DNA of 64,000 bases from Caprella mutica (GCA_947561585.1 CANNZV010000113.1:549999-613998), one strand, 5' to 3'; numbered from the stretch's first letter, positions 50,476-60,328 are shown. A program made the numbers and translations. Notes: generated from the letters alone by a model not told the origin.

Positions 50476-51344
50476 ATGAATGAAGTCTACGAGCCTACCT
50501 AACACAAAATCTAAGACCTCGTACGTAATTGTTGAGCATAACTTTAGCGCTATCCTTTAAAACTGCATGGAGAGTTAAAAACACTAAAAACATGATAAAC
50601 ATAAAATAGACAATACATAATCCAAATTACAACAGTTTGGGTCACAAGGGACGCCACCCCACTTCTCTTCTATTCACCAAAGACAGCTTCAAGAATCCCT
50701 TGGGGCTTATTTACAATAAGCAGTTTAGAATAGATTCATAACAATAAATGAACTAGCCATCGAAAAATCACTTGATCGGTTATCCATTTAATTTTCACGG
50801 TACTGGAGGAACACTGTTCAACATCCGATGTTCCAATATCGCTTACTTTACGTTGATCCGTTGTACAATCGCACTAGCGTGTCAATGCCCGATCGTACCT
50901 TTACAACTGCCTTAGTCCCCTATAGGTGTATTAATTATTGGGTATAGTTTAAAGGGAGCACTACGTACGTTATATAGAAAGGTACAATCCAATTGAATAG
51001 AAATAATTCCTACATATCTTTACGTATTATAAAACAGGAAGATAAGAAAATGAATTTCAAAATTTGAAACGATTTTTTTAAAACTACGTATCTGTTTTCG
51101 CAGTTCTGGTCGAAGTATAAATTCAGAGATCGTTTGGAAACAGACATGCCGACGTCAAGATGATGCTGTTAAAACCATGTATCGGTTTTCGTGTTTCTAC
51201 TCGAAGTGTAATTTCAGATATAATTTAGAAACAGACATTCCGATATCTACTATGAGTCGAAATGGTTGCTAAGTCAATACCCACCATTAGCGCTATGAAT
51301 TCGACAGCAAACGGCATCGAATCGACATTCATATGTTTGTTGGG

Positions 51345-51747
51345 ATTCGGTGTAATTTGGTATTGAGTATAGTGTAATTAGGTATTTAGTATAGTGTAAT
51401 TCGGTATAGTCAGGTATAATTCGGTATAATCAAGTGTAATTCGGTAATGAGTTTAGTGTAATTCGGTATAATTAGGTGTCATTTGGTATAAGCAGGTGTA
51501 ATTTGATATTCAGTGGTGTTATTCGGTATAATCAGGTGTAATTCGGTAATTTGTGCAGTGTATGTAATTCGGTAAATCAGGTGTAATTTGGTATAATCAG
51601 GTGTAATTCGATATTGAGTATAGTGTAATTCGGTATTAAGTATTGTGTAATTCGGTATAATTCGGTATTTAGTATAGTCAAGTGTAATAAACGGTGTAAT
51701 TCGGTATTATTTGGTGTAATTTGGTATTGAGTATAGTGTAATTTGGT
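51345..51747. repeat. Right tandem array of the composite element, middle piece
   Basis: Continues the GTGTAATTCGGTAT array. A stretch of about 95 bases here (from TATAGTCAAGTGT) is repeated at 53240-53330, an array-internal duplication. Confidence 0.85.
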
Positions 51748-51756
51748 ATTTAGTAT

Positions 51757-52742
51757 GGTGACCGGAGAATTCGCCGTGGGAAATTTCGCCGTCGGAATTT
51801 TCGCCGTTGGAAAATTCGCCGTGAGGAATATTTAAATATTTTTTTGATAATAATATAACTGAATATATTTATTTCTATGCATGTTAATAGCTTTATGGAA
51901 ATAATATATATAATAATATATAACTAAACATATATTCCTATTTTTTCCTCAAATTACGTTAGAATCGCAGCAACGAAGATTTTTATTGATTTTGGAATTT
52001 TGGTTTAGAGAGATCACATATACTCACAAGATATATCTTTTAAATGTAACGTTCGTATCAGAAATATTTGTGCCATGCGCAATAATTCAGTTTTCAAAAG
52101 GTAAACCGTACAATGCATTACAGAATAAATAAAATAAAAAATTAGGTAGGTATGAAACCATCGATTACTCAGAATAGTACAATAATTAGAATAGCTGTAT
52201 TAAACACACAGGAACACTTTTAAGAGGAAGTGATGCGAACCGACTAGGATTAGCCAAAACACAGCTGACTATCACTAGTGATCTTATTCCTTTTTACTGA
52301 ACATTTTTTTAACAAAGAAATTAGCTTCGACTATTTAGTCAACCAATCAAAACACTCCAAATGTTATACAGCGACCTCTCGTGACACGAAATTATACGAT
52401 TACTGATTAAACTATACATTGCATATATGAACAGTTAACATAAACTTTAAGAATCTTAGTTTTATCAGATATACAATATTACATAATCACCCTCAATTAA
52501 TATTTAAAATTATAAATTCTTATAAGAAAAAACTAAAATTATCTAAAATTTTCAGTCGTATATAGTAATTAAACAAAATGGTTTACTTTATAATTGTCAA
52601 TATTATTTATCAATACTTATAGGTATTTGAATAATTATGTCCTCTATAATATCTTCTTCACGGCGAATATTCCTCAAGGCGAATTTTCCTAACGGCGAAA
52701 ATTCCGACGGCGAATTTTCCCACGGCGAAAATTCCTAGAACC
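51757..52742. mobile_element. Foldback-like element 2, ends built of 15-bp tandem units
   Basis: Nine bases ATTTAGTAT flank it exactly (51748-51756 and 52743-52751). Left end GGTGACCGGAGAATTCGCC, right-end inverse GGTTCTAGGAATTTTCGCC. Each end has four units of TTCGCCGTSGGAAWT type (about 51770-51830 and 52670-52735). The 0.8-kb AT-rich centre has no recognisable gene. Confidence 0.82.
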
Positions 52743-52820
52743 ATTTAGTATAGTCATAGTAAACAGAATAGTATAGTACCCCAGTTCCATGTATTATTCA
52801 AATTTATTCTGGGTAGGCTG

Positions 52821-52857
52821 TGACGTCATAGTAAACAGAATTGCTGTGGGTCACGTG
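52821..52857 (+). promoter_or_regulatory. CRE and E-box upstream of the THAP frame
   Basis: A perfect palindromic TGACGTCA (52821-52828) and CACGTG (52852-52857) lie 16-52 bases before the ATG at 52873. The inverted copy near 54200-54250 keeps the E-box and has a second CACGTCA-containing insertion, so the sites seem retained. Their function as promoter is inferred. Confidence 0.4.
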
Positions 52858-52872
52858 GAATAGAGAATTAAG

Positions 52873-53160
52873 ATGGTGGCCAACGCGACCGATCTGACTA
52901 ATGATCTAATTATCATGAATAAATCGTCTTCAAGATTAAAAATTTGTTACTATTTTGGGTGTAAAAAGACCAGTAGCAATTTCATCAACAGTCATTTTTT
53001 TAGTTTTCGTCTGCATGACTATAGAGATTGGATAATAGCATGCGGTAATGTGGAATTAAAAAAAAAAATATCCCCGAAAACGTTATTTAACAAAAGTTGG
53101 GTGTGTTGCAGCCATCTTTTGTGTTTGTACTGTACGTACAAACGTACGCACCATTGTTGA
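52873..53160 (+). pseudogene. THAP-domain fragment, 95 residues
   Basis: THAP domains are C2CH zinc fingers that bind DNA, found in P-element transposases and host regulators. Visible landmarks: Cys pair CYYFGC (about residues 25-30), FFSFRLHDYRDWI (about 42-54) with the conserved Trp, SPKTLFNKSWVCCSHL (about 67-82) supplying the last Cys and His and the PKTLF segment usual near the domain end. After about residue 83 the frame runs into a Cys-rich non-homologous tail and stops. There is no RNase H-like catalytic domain, so at most a DNA-binding fragment is made. The start has a good context (AAGATGG) and follows CRE/E-box sites. Confidence 0.75.
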
Positions 53161-53246
53161 CATGTGACGTCACAGCCTACCGGGACACGCGTAATATCCC
53201 CCCTATAGCTCTGGGATACTATATCTTCTCTGTACTGTGGTATAGT

Positions 53247-53371
53247 CAAGTGTGATATACGGTGTAATTCGTTATTATATGGTGTAATTTGGTATTGAGT
53301 ATAGTGTAATTCAGTATTTAGTATAGTGTAATTCGGTATAATTCTGTGCATTTCGGTATTCAGTGTAACTG
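53247..53371. repeat. Right tandem array of the composite element, outer piece
   Basis: Final units of the GTGTAATTCGGTAT array, ending CGGTATTCAGTGTAACTG at the outer boundary. Confidence 0.85.
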
Positions 53372-53380
53372 GTCCGTAAC

Positions 53381-53915
53381 CCATTTAGGCACAGGTTAAT
53401 CCGCTGACCAACTTAAAGGGGCAGTTCATTCATTTTTTGTTTTAACAATTTTAATGTCAAACTATTGCTTAGTAAGAATAAAGTATTCGTGTAGAATTGC
53501 ACTGTTCAATAAAATCTAATAATGGAAATATATTATTTTATATATAATTAATTTATTTCCAAATGCTAACGGTAGATGGCGCAAAATCAGTGGCGCCATC
53601 TTGTAAACAAACCAACTGAGATAAATTTCTATCTAGATTCTAGCTCAAGTGAAGAGATGGCTTTATTTTTAAAACTATGACTTCTTGTCTGGAATCTTTT
53701 CATCATTTTGACTCAAACAAAGGTTGATTACTGCATACATAAAATTAGCGACACCCGCTAGGTGTCGCTAATTTGATTACATACTTTTTATATGAACATT
53801 TTAAAAATGAACGAGCATTCAAAAATTTCATAAATAAAAATTGTGTATCGATTTAAAACCAATTTGGCGATTGTTTGATTTTGATATCCCTTTGAAGTAT
53901 TGAGTCGAATTGAAA
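53381..53915. other. Spacer between the two THAP copies
   Basis: Unique sequence with a short palindrome around TGGCGCCA at about 53591 and the hairpin described separately. No gene recognised. Confidence 0.4.
53742..53774. repeat. Perfect 14-bp hairpin
   Basis: AAATTAGCGACACC (53742-53755), loop CGCTA, then its exact inverse (53761-53774). No T run follows, and no gene lies upstream, so a terminator role is not suggested. Confidence 0.85.
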
Positions 53916-53931
53916 GGTATAATCCACTGAC

Positions 53932-54320
53932 ACAAAAGATGGCTGCAACACACCCAACTTTTGTTAAATAACGTTTTTGGTGATATTTTTTAATTCCACA
54001 TTACCGCATGCTATTATCCAATCTTTATAGTCATACGGACGAATATTAAAAAAAATGACTGTTGATGAAATTGCTACTGGTCTTTTTACACCCAAATAGT
54101 AACAAATTTTTAGTTTTTAAGAAGACGATTTATTCAAGATAATTAGATCATAAGTCAGATCGGTCGCGTTGGCCACCATCTTAATTCTCTATTCCACGTG
54201 ACCCACAGCAATTCTGTTTACTATGACGTGACCTCTTGTTTACATACATGACGTCACAGCCTACCAGAATAAATTTGAATAATACATGGAACTGGGGTAC
54301 TATACTATTCTGTTTACTAT
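53932..54320 (-). pseudogene. Second THAP-domain copy, inverted and broken
   Basis: The minus strand repeats copy 1 from CATAGTAAACAGAATAG through the domain to CATCTTTTGTG, then stops short of the original right end. Compared with copy 1 there is a 25-bp insertion upstream of the ATG and an early stop (TAA) about 20 codons after the start. Sixteen bases GGTATAATCCACTGAC occur on both sides (53916-53931 and 54321-54336), longer than a normal P-type duplication. Together the two copies can form a stem of about 360 bp with a loop of about 800 bases. Confidence 0.75.
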
Positions 54321-54321
54321 G

Positions 54322-54420
54322 GTATAATCCACTGACCTCTGACCAATTTAAAGTACTGAGTGAGTGAGTCATATAATATAATATTACCCATTGACCCGCA
54401 AAGAAGATAAAAGAAACCTC
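54322..54420 (+). repeat. Dispersed repeat R3, copy 1
   Basis: Aligns with 63250-63345: shared TAATCCACTGACC, CTGACCAA, GTGAGTCATAT and AAGATAAAAG. Noncoding. A shorter relative begins near 53393. Confidence 0.65.
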
Positions 54421-55267
54421 AATCCTTTAAACATTTAAAGGTATATTTAATAATAAATAACCTAGGTATTTTTAGTTATTAACTACCACATTTGAAGGAA
54501 TACTAACTAACTACATTAGTTAGTCGTCACAAAGTACAAACTACCTAAGTTGGTTAATTGTTTGGGTTTGGTCGGGATCACAGAACATTGAATTAGAAGA
54601 AGCTCAGATCCAACGTGTACACAGTCGTAAAATTTCAACCAATCACGTCCACTGATCTCTGACGTCACTATAAACACTCTCTCGAGTCTCGATAACAGTT
54701 TGAACATGCATGCTACTGAAGAGTGTGAATTCTAGTTAACCACGATTGCTTATGTAGAATGTTTGTTTTCTGGTAATAGATTTAAACAAGTACCTACTGC
54801 GTATATAATAATTTACAATTTATAATGATTTATATGAAATTACAATTGATTGATTATTTTGTTATACCAAATTATATTTGTTGCCTTGTCTTTGTTAATC
54901 AGAAAACAATAAAGATACTTCATATATTTTACTTATGTAAACTTCTAGTTAAGAAGATATAAATCTTTCTCGATTTCTAATTAAATCCGTTTTTTCTTCA
55001 TCTTTGCACTTCCTTCGTTCACTAAAATCACATCAATTATTGATTTCTATTTTATGAATTTTTTTTATACATAAACCTCTTCGTTGTAGAGTTCTGCGTG
55101 TACATAATTATAGGGCACATATATTCCTTTCCAATCTAATATATAGTATGGAAGTATAAATGAAAAGACCATGTACAAGTATCGTTTATCTTGTGTCTAA
55201 TTCAGTTCTGCATGATAATACAGGTGACAAGTAAATACGGTAGAAAGTTGAACCTCTGTAACTTAAC
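54421..55267. other. AT-rich sequence, nothing recognised
   Basis: Contains TGACGTCA at about 54661 but no frame or promoter context. Confidence 0.4.
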
Positions 55268-56160
55268 TAACTTCAACAATTTTATTGTCACAATAAAAAC
55301 AAATATATCATTATAAAGTTGAGAAGTTGAAGTTCTATATTTAATCTCCAGCTTTTAAAATAGAGATCTTAAGATGGGGCTCCCTCAGCCTTCAAGCATT
55401 CTTGAAATTTCTTCAGCTCCACACTGCCTGCATTACAGCACGGAGAGTGGCCACATTAATCTCTTGAATTTCTACCATATTTTGTTTTTCAGATTTTGCA
55501 GTGAAGTGGGACAGTCGTGAAAATTCCCAAGAGGAAAAAAATTGGTGGTGTAAGATATAGAGAACGTGCGGGCCAGTCTACATCGCAAATTCTTCAAATC
55601 AATCTGTTAGGAAACTTCCGCCTATGAACAAAAGAAGACTATGAAGGCAATGCAGTGACAGTCAATTTGGAGCGCTGCAGCAAAATGTTAGTCGATTTTT
55701 TCCTCCCAGAAATTAGGAGAAATAATCTTCGGAATCACTGGATGCACCACGCACACTGCAAGGCAATCTATGGCTGTTATTATGCGGGAGTTTCCCATCA
55801 GATTGATTTCAAGATTTGGCGACGTGGTCTGCTCCGCACGATCTCAAGATCATACACCTCCAGAATTTTTCCTCTGGAGGTAGTTAATAAACAGAGAAGG
55901 TAAATCGCAACTGTCCCACTTCACTACAAAATCTGAAGAACTAATATCTGTAGAAATTAAAAGAGATTACAGTGATTACTCTCCGTGCTGTAATGCAGGC
56001 AGCGCAAAATAAAAGAAAATGCAAGAATGTTTGAAGACAGAGGGAGCCCATCTTTAGATCTCTATTTTCAAAAACTGAAAAGTACTTAGAAAACTTCACA
56101 TTCTCAGCAACATAATGATGTATTTGTTTTTATTGTGAGAATAAAATTGTTGAAGTTCTA
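55268..56160. mobile_element. Palindromic mariner remnant, 0.9 kb
   Basis: Long inverted arms: ACTTCAACAATTTTATTG (55268) matches the inverse at about 56138-56155; inner arm phrases GATGGGGCTCCCTC / GAGGGAGCCCATC and AGTGAAGTGGGACAG / CTGTCCCACTTCACT also pair. The centre (about 55620-55900) retains part of a transposase. Confidence 0.65.
55655..55900 (+). pseudogene. Mariner-type transposase fragment, frameshifted
   Basis: The first part reads MLVDFFLPEIRRNNLRNHW in one frame. After one shift the next frame reads THTARQSMAVIMREFPIRLI, and SQDHTPPEFFLW near the end. These correspond to the second catalytic Asp region and the SPDLTPPDFFLW motif of mariner-type enzymes. The catalytic Asp before THTA is lost at the shift. 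The fragment is dead; neither terminal DNA-binding region is present. Confidence 0.7.
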
Positions 56161-56394
56161 TAGGTTTACTTTTTACCCCATTTAATTGTTGCCCTGAACA
56201 ACTATCTATAACTAGTTACTAATAAAGCTGAAAACAAGTTTCAAACAAAATTTCAAATGATTCCATTGTACTTAACATAACTGAAGGTTACACAAGATCA
56301 GAGTGCACCTTATTTAAGAATTTAATGACAAACATAATCTGAACTTGAGTAAACTTAACTAGCTATCTACAAATATATTGCTAATTATTTCTTA

Positions 56395-57087
56395 AGGTGG
56401 CTACACACGTTCATGCAAACTTGAGGGTCTGTAGGACGAGACTTGCACAAATATAGACTTGTACAAGTCACTTGAGACATGATTGAATTTGAATCCTGTC
56501 ACCTGTGCAAGTCTGACTTGTGCAAGTGAAACGTAGCGTGTGTACTGAGGATATTGAAGACTTGAGAACAATTACGATGAATGAAAAATAAGAAGAATTT
56601 ATTTCTACATATACATCTAATAAATTCTATCAATTTGAAGGCAATTTCTCAAACTGTTGAGATCATTTTGTAGTGAAACAGACAAAAAATAATTTTGATA
56701 GAAGAAAAGTAAAATTGTTTTCAATTTAGAATGTATAGGTACTGGTGTATATATGTGTAGAAACTTAATTTTAAAATAAATTAAATGTATTCCCATTACT
56801 TTAACATTCAACTAAAATCATTGTTAACATGAGAATTTTTTTCCTTTCTTCAACCACTCTTTACACCGCTCATTCAGTTTCTTCTTTTAAGATTTTCGTT
56901 CATGTACAGGAAAAAAAGCTGTCAAAGCAAGCGCGTCATCATCTGAACTCGACATAGTTACAATTTCAACAGGAGGCTTGTACAATTATACTTGTATCGT
57001 GTGGTGGCGAAGGGAAATATTCCAATACTTGTGCAAATACCTGCGCAAGTAGACTTGTCAAGTTTACATGAACGTGTGTAGCCACCT
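56395..57087. mobile_element. PIF/Harbinger deletion derivative 1
   Basis: Inverted ends AGGTGGCTACACACGTTCAT and its inverse, flanked by TTA (56392-56394, 57088-57090), the TWA duplication typical of PIF/Harbinger. Subterminal ACTTGTGCAAGT-like phrases recur in both orientations. It keeps only the start of a transposase on the minus strand. Confidence 0.8.
56830..56955 (-). pseudogene. Harbinger transposase N-terminus with a stop
   Basis: From ATG at 56955 (minus strand) it reads MSSSDDDALALTAFFPVHER, then a TAA after 22 codons, then KKKLNERCKEWLKKGKKF. This parallels the N-terminus at 61188 (MSDLDSDDLANVALLLEADR then KWCKSWLQKRDK). The catalytic DDE region is gone. Confidence 0.6.
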
Positions 57088-57718
57088 TTAATAACGAGTG
57101 ATTAATGATGAGTGATTTTTCTAATCTTTTCATCTCCCTTGGTGCAGACTAAGTTAACATTTAGCAGCTTTACGGAGTGAAAGATTCTACATTTAACAAA
57201 ATAATGCACCAGGAACTTCTTAGTTAATACAGAACAAGTTTCTACAATAATCAATTATCTAATATGAAATTTTCAGCAAGTGCTGAAACTCTATTGACAT
57301 GGGCATAGTTTTCAAAGAAGTAAATGAAAATCCTCTCAAATTGGGAAATTAATTCTATGCAATATTTTAAGCCCTAATCTAGATTTCCATTTTCACAATA
57401 TTCTTTGAAAATTATGAACAAATGTCTAAATATTGCAACAAATTAGTGATGGGACGATACCAAGATTTTTAACGATTCCGATTCTATCCAAATGTACCGA
57501 TTCCCGATACCTGATTATATTTTTATCGGGTTAGTTATTTAGCTACCTAATGGTACCTCACCAAGGTTTATATTAATTCTTCAATATATTAATAGTTCCA
57601 TTAATTAATTTTTACTTAGTAGTGTTTACAAGTATGCTGAAACTTGTATGGTAAAGCCATATAGGTTTTATTGAAACTGTTTTAACACATTAGTATTCAT
57701 TTTATTTTGTAATCATTA

Positions 57719-59323
57719 AAGGTCCTCTCCAGGCTCCAGAAAAAAACTGAGTTTATTAAATAATATTGTAGAACTAAGGTTTATGATCATTAATCTGCAA
57801 ACTGCATAAAATTTAGTTGAGTATATATTTTTCTTTTATTATACAGTATATGCTTTAAAGTTAAAATTAGTGCAACAATTGCACAAAACACTAATCTGAC
57901 GCTGAAGAAAAAGATTGTACACTCTTTGTGCATGTTCGGTCTATATTTAAAGGTCCTCTCCAGGCTCCGGGAAAAAAATGAGTTAATAACATAATGTTAT
58001 AGAACTAAGATCTACGATCATTATTCTGCAAACCGCATACAATTCGGTTCAGTATATATTATATAATTTGTTTTTAAAGTTTTTTAATACTTTGTGAGCA
58101 ACAATTGAGCGAATCACTAATCTGATGCTCAAAAAGAAGATTGTACACTCTTTGTTTTGATTACAAATTTGAATTTTATAAACAAACCATGCGTTTTCGG
58201 CCTTTATTTAAATTATTTTAGATATTAATTGTTTCCTAAAGTATATAAACGTTTCTATTATAAGTTCATTCAATTTTATACCTTTACACGAAATTAAATG
58301 GATTTATTAAACCTAATATCTAGTTGACAATCAAAACAAATGGTGTACATTCTTTTTCTTCAGGCTGAAAATTTCTTAAATTAGTAAGTCGGAAGTAAAA
58401 TATGTTTTGTAGAGTTTTGATTATAAAAATCTTTAAAAGCATATGAAATTAAAAATATGCTACCAAATTCGATGCAGTTTGCAGCAAAATGATAAGGAAC
58501 ATTAGCCTCGTTGAATAAAGCAATAAAAATATTTGCTTGGAGGGGACCTTTAAGATTTAAATTGTTTCCTGAAGTATAAAAACGTTTCTATAATTAGTTT
58601 CTCCAATTTTGTACCCCTACAGTTATATTTAATAGTGAATTGATGATACCTACCCAGTTGGCATTCAAAACAAACTGTGTAACTACATTCTTTTTCTTCT
58701 GACTGAAAATTAGCAAGTCGGAAGTAAAATTGGTTTTGTAGTGTTTTGATTTTGAAAATCTAAATTAATTGAATCTTTATAACCAGCTATAAATATGCCT
58801 TCAAATTACATGAAGTTTGCAGCAAATTTATTAGAAGCATTAAGGGGCCTTCACACGGGAAGTGCTCAGTGCCACTTTGTGGTGACACTGCTCTATGCCA
58901 CGCCCACTTTACTACTTGCCCCACCCTTTTTGGCAAAACTTGGTGGTGACCAAGCTATCGCTCTGAGAGCGAACGCTCACCACAAAGTGCCACTGTCTGT
59001 CAGTAGCGATTGCCAGACAATCAACAACCCCTTTCATTGGCCTAGTTCAAGAGCACCCATTCCTATGGAAAATAAAATCTAAAGATTATAAAGATAAAAC
59101 ACTAACAGCGTTAGTGTTTAATAGCATATTAGATGCTAACCACGATACTAAAGTGTCAGTGCCCACCACAGCACATTCTGCTCGTGTAAAGGCGCTGATC
59201 TAATTGGTGGGCAGTATGGTGAAAAAAGTGTGGTGAACAGTGGCACTGACCAGTGCTCGTGTAAAGGCCCCTTTAGCCTCATTGATTTAAATGATAAAAA
59301 TGCTTGGAGGGGGCCCCGTACCT
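57719..59323. mobile_element. Inner AAGGTCC element with both ends tandemly duplicated
   Basis: Left end AAGGTCCTCTCCAGGCTCC appears at 57719 and again at about 57951 (235-bp tandem copy). The right end (GCTTGGAGGGGACCTTTAA type) appears at about 58550 and 59323 (350-bp tandem copy, the second enlarged by a MITE). TTA adjoins both outer edges. No gene. Confidence 0.6.
58843..59272. mobile_element. PIF/Harbinger-type MITE with proven empty site
   Basis: Ends AGGGGCCTTCACACG and inverse of AGGGGCCTTTACACG; TTA on both sides (58840-58842, 59273-59275). The uninserted sister sequence lies in the tandem copy 350 bases upstream (ACATTAGCCTC, about 58499-58509), confirming the insertion and a 3-bp duplication. 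Confidence 0.85.
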
Positions 59324-59706
59324 TTAATGTAAATACTAAATAAATAAGTAAAAACCTATATTAATTTGATAGTTAGTCTATTGGAAGCCTGGAATATATT
59401 TAATTTAATTGAAACTACATTACAAGATATTATTCAACTAGTTACTAACTTATTAGGGAGTATTGTGTTTGATCTCATCTAGAAATACATAGGTATACTT
59501 CATTTTAAGTTTTACAGGACACGTATACGTATTATCATGTTACATATAATGCACAAATAATCGTTTTAGGTATCGGAATCGCCCTAAAATTTTGGTACCC
59601 CGATTCCGATTCCCGATACCTTGAAAAATCCCAATTCCCGATACCTTGAAAAACCCCGATTCTCCGATTATTCCGATACGATTCCGATTAATCGTCCCAT
59701 CACTAA

Positions 59707-60039
59707 TCGTCAAGCGAGCTTTTTTTAAATTTTGATTTAGATATTTTGTTATTTCATTTATTCATATTTTTTCCCCTTTTTTTTAAATAAAAAAGTTAGA
59801 GATCGAAATTCCAAAAAAGCTCATTTGACGATCTTAGTTATTTTTGAGCTGAACAGATTAGCTCCTATAAATTTTTCTGTAGAAACAACCCCCATTAAGT
59901 CTATTGATAAAGCACAAGTACGATATGAGTAAAAAAGTTATAATGGTAGTTAAACAAAAAATAAAGGAGCTTTTCGTCCCTGCCAGAGGACTCATCAGGT
60001 CGCTTCGTGGGAGAGCAAAGGTCCCCCCGGGCTACGACG
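59707..60039. other. AT-rich sequence, nothing recognised
   Basis: A short frame (59904-60119) runs into the next tandem repeat and has no clear family resemblance. Confidence 0.4.
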
Positions 60040-60143
60040 AAGCCATCTACCAAAAATGGGAGGCTAAGCCATCTACCAAAACTGGGAGGCTAAGCCATCT
60101 ACCAAAACTGGGAGGCTAATCCAACTACCAAAATGGGAGGCTA
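60040..60143. repeat. Tandem array, 26-bp unit, 4 copies
   Basis: AGCCATCTACCAAAACTGGG recurs at 60041, 60067, 60093 and, with changes, 60119. Confidence 0.9.
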
Positions 60144-60328
60144 TTACACAACAACACACAAAAACAAACTACACATAAACTCAGAAACATACACCCAAAT
60201 AAACTTGCACTAAAAATAATACTTCCTGTCATCTATGTAAAGATGCTTACGTAAATTTTAAAACCATTATCTAATTAAAATAAATATCTAATCTAGATAA
60301 ATAAATATCTAATCTAAACAAAGATAAA

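Larger units (their letters stand above)
48825..51344. mobile_element. Element with CCCAGCAAACAT ends, 2.5 kb, class unknown
   Basis: Left end CCCAGCAAACATGAATGT and right-end inverse CCCAACAAACATATGAATGT. It interrupts the tandem array between ATATTAT and ATTCGGTG; rejoining the flanks restores array sequence, with at most a 2-base (AT) duplication. It contains a MITE (49977-50179) and dispersed repeat R1 (50285-50475). I recognise no transposase. Confidence 0.65.
52755..53239 (+). mobile_element. Small THAP-domain element (P-like), copy 1
   Basis: Imperfect inverted ends of about 30 bases (CATAGTAAACAGAATAGTAT; right-end inverse CACAGTACAGAGAAGATATA). GTATAGT flanks both sides (52748-52754, 53240-53246), a 7- or 8-bp duplication; P-type elements make 8 bp. 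It encodes only a THAP domain. Its insertion point overlaps the duplication of foldback element 2. Confidence 0.65.
45598..53371. mobile_element. Composite foldback-like element, 7.8 kb, with nested insertions
   Basis: Nine bases GTCCGTAAC flank it exactly (45589-45597 and 53372-53380). Left end CGGTTACACTGAATACCGA and right-end inverse CAGTTACACTGAATACCGA match. The left inverted end is an uninterrupted array of GAATTACACCTGATTATACC (20-bp) and related 22-bp units to about 46275. The right inverted end is the inverse array cut into pieces (48464-48823, 51345-51747, 53240-53371) by later insertions at 48825-51344, 51757-52742 and 52755-53239. The centre holds a Helitron-like element, a MITE, a dispersed repeat and part of the GGCCCAATTGTC element. 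No transposase of its own was recognised. Confidence 0.8.
57443..59706. mobile_element. Outer element with TTAGTGATGGGACGAT ends (hAT-like)
   Basis: 16-base inverted ends at 57443-57458 and 59691-59706; subterminal GATTCCGATTCCCGATACC-like phrases at both sides. TAGTGATGGG-type ends suggest hAT, but I could not find a matching 8-bp duplication. It contains the AAGGTCC element and a Harbinger MITE. Confidence 0.5.

Noticed and set aside
53742..53774. Rho-independent terminator-like hairpin
   Set aside because: No following T run and a eukaryotic context; retained only as an inverted repeat.
58795..59082. 95-residue frame
   Set aside because: It crosses the boundary of the Harbinger-type MITE at 58843 and so joins unrelated sequences.
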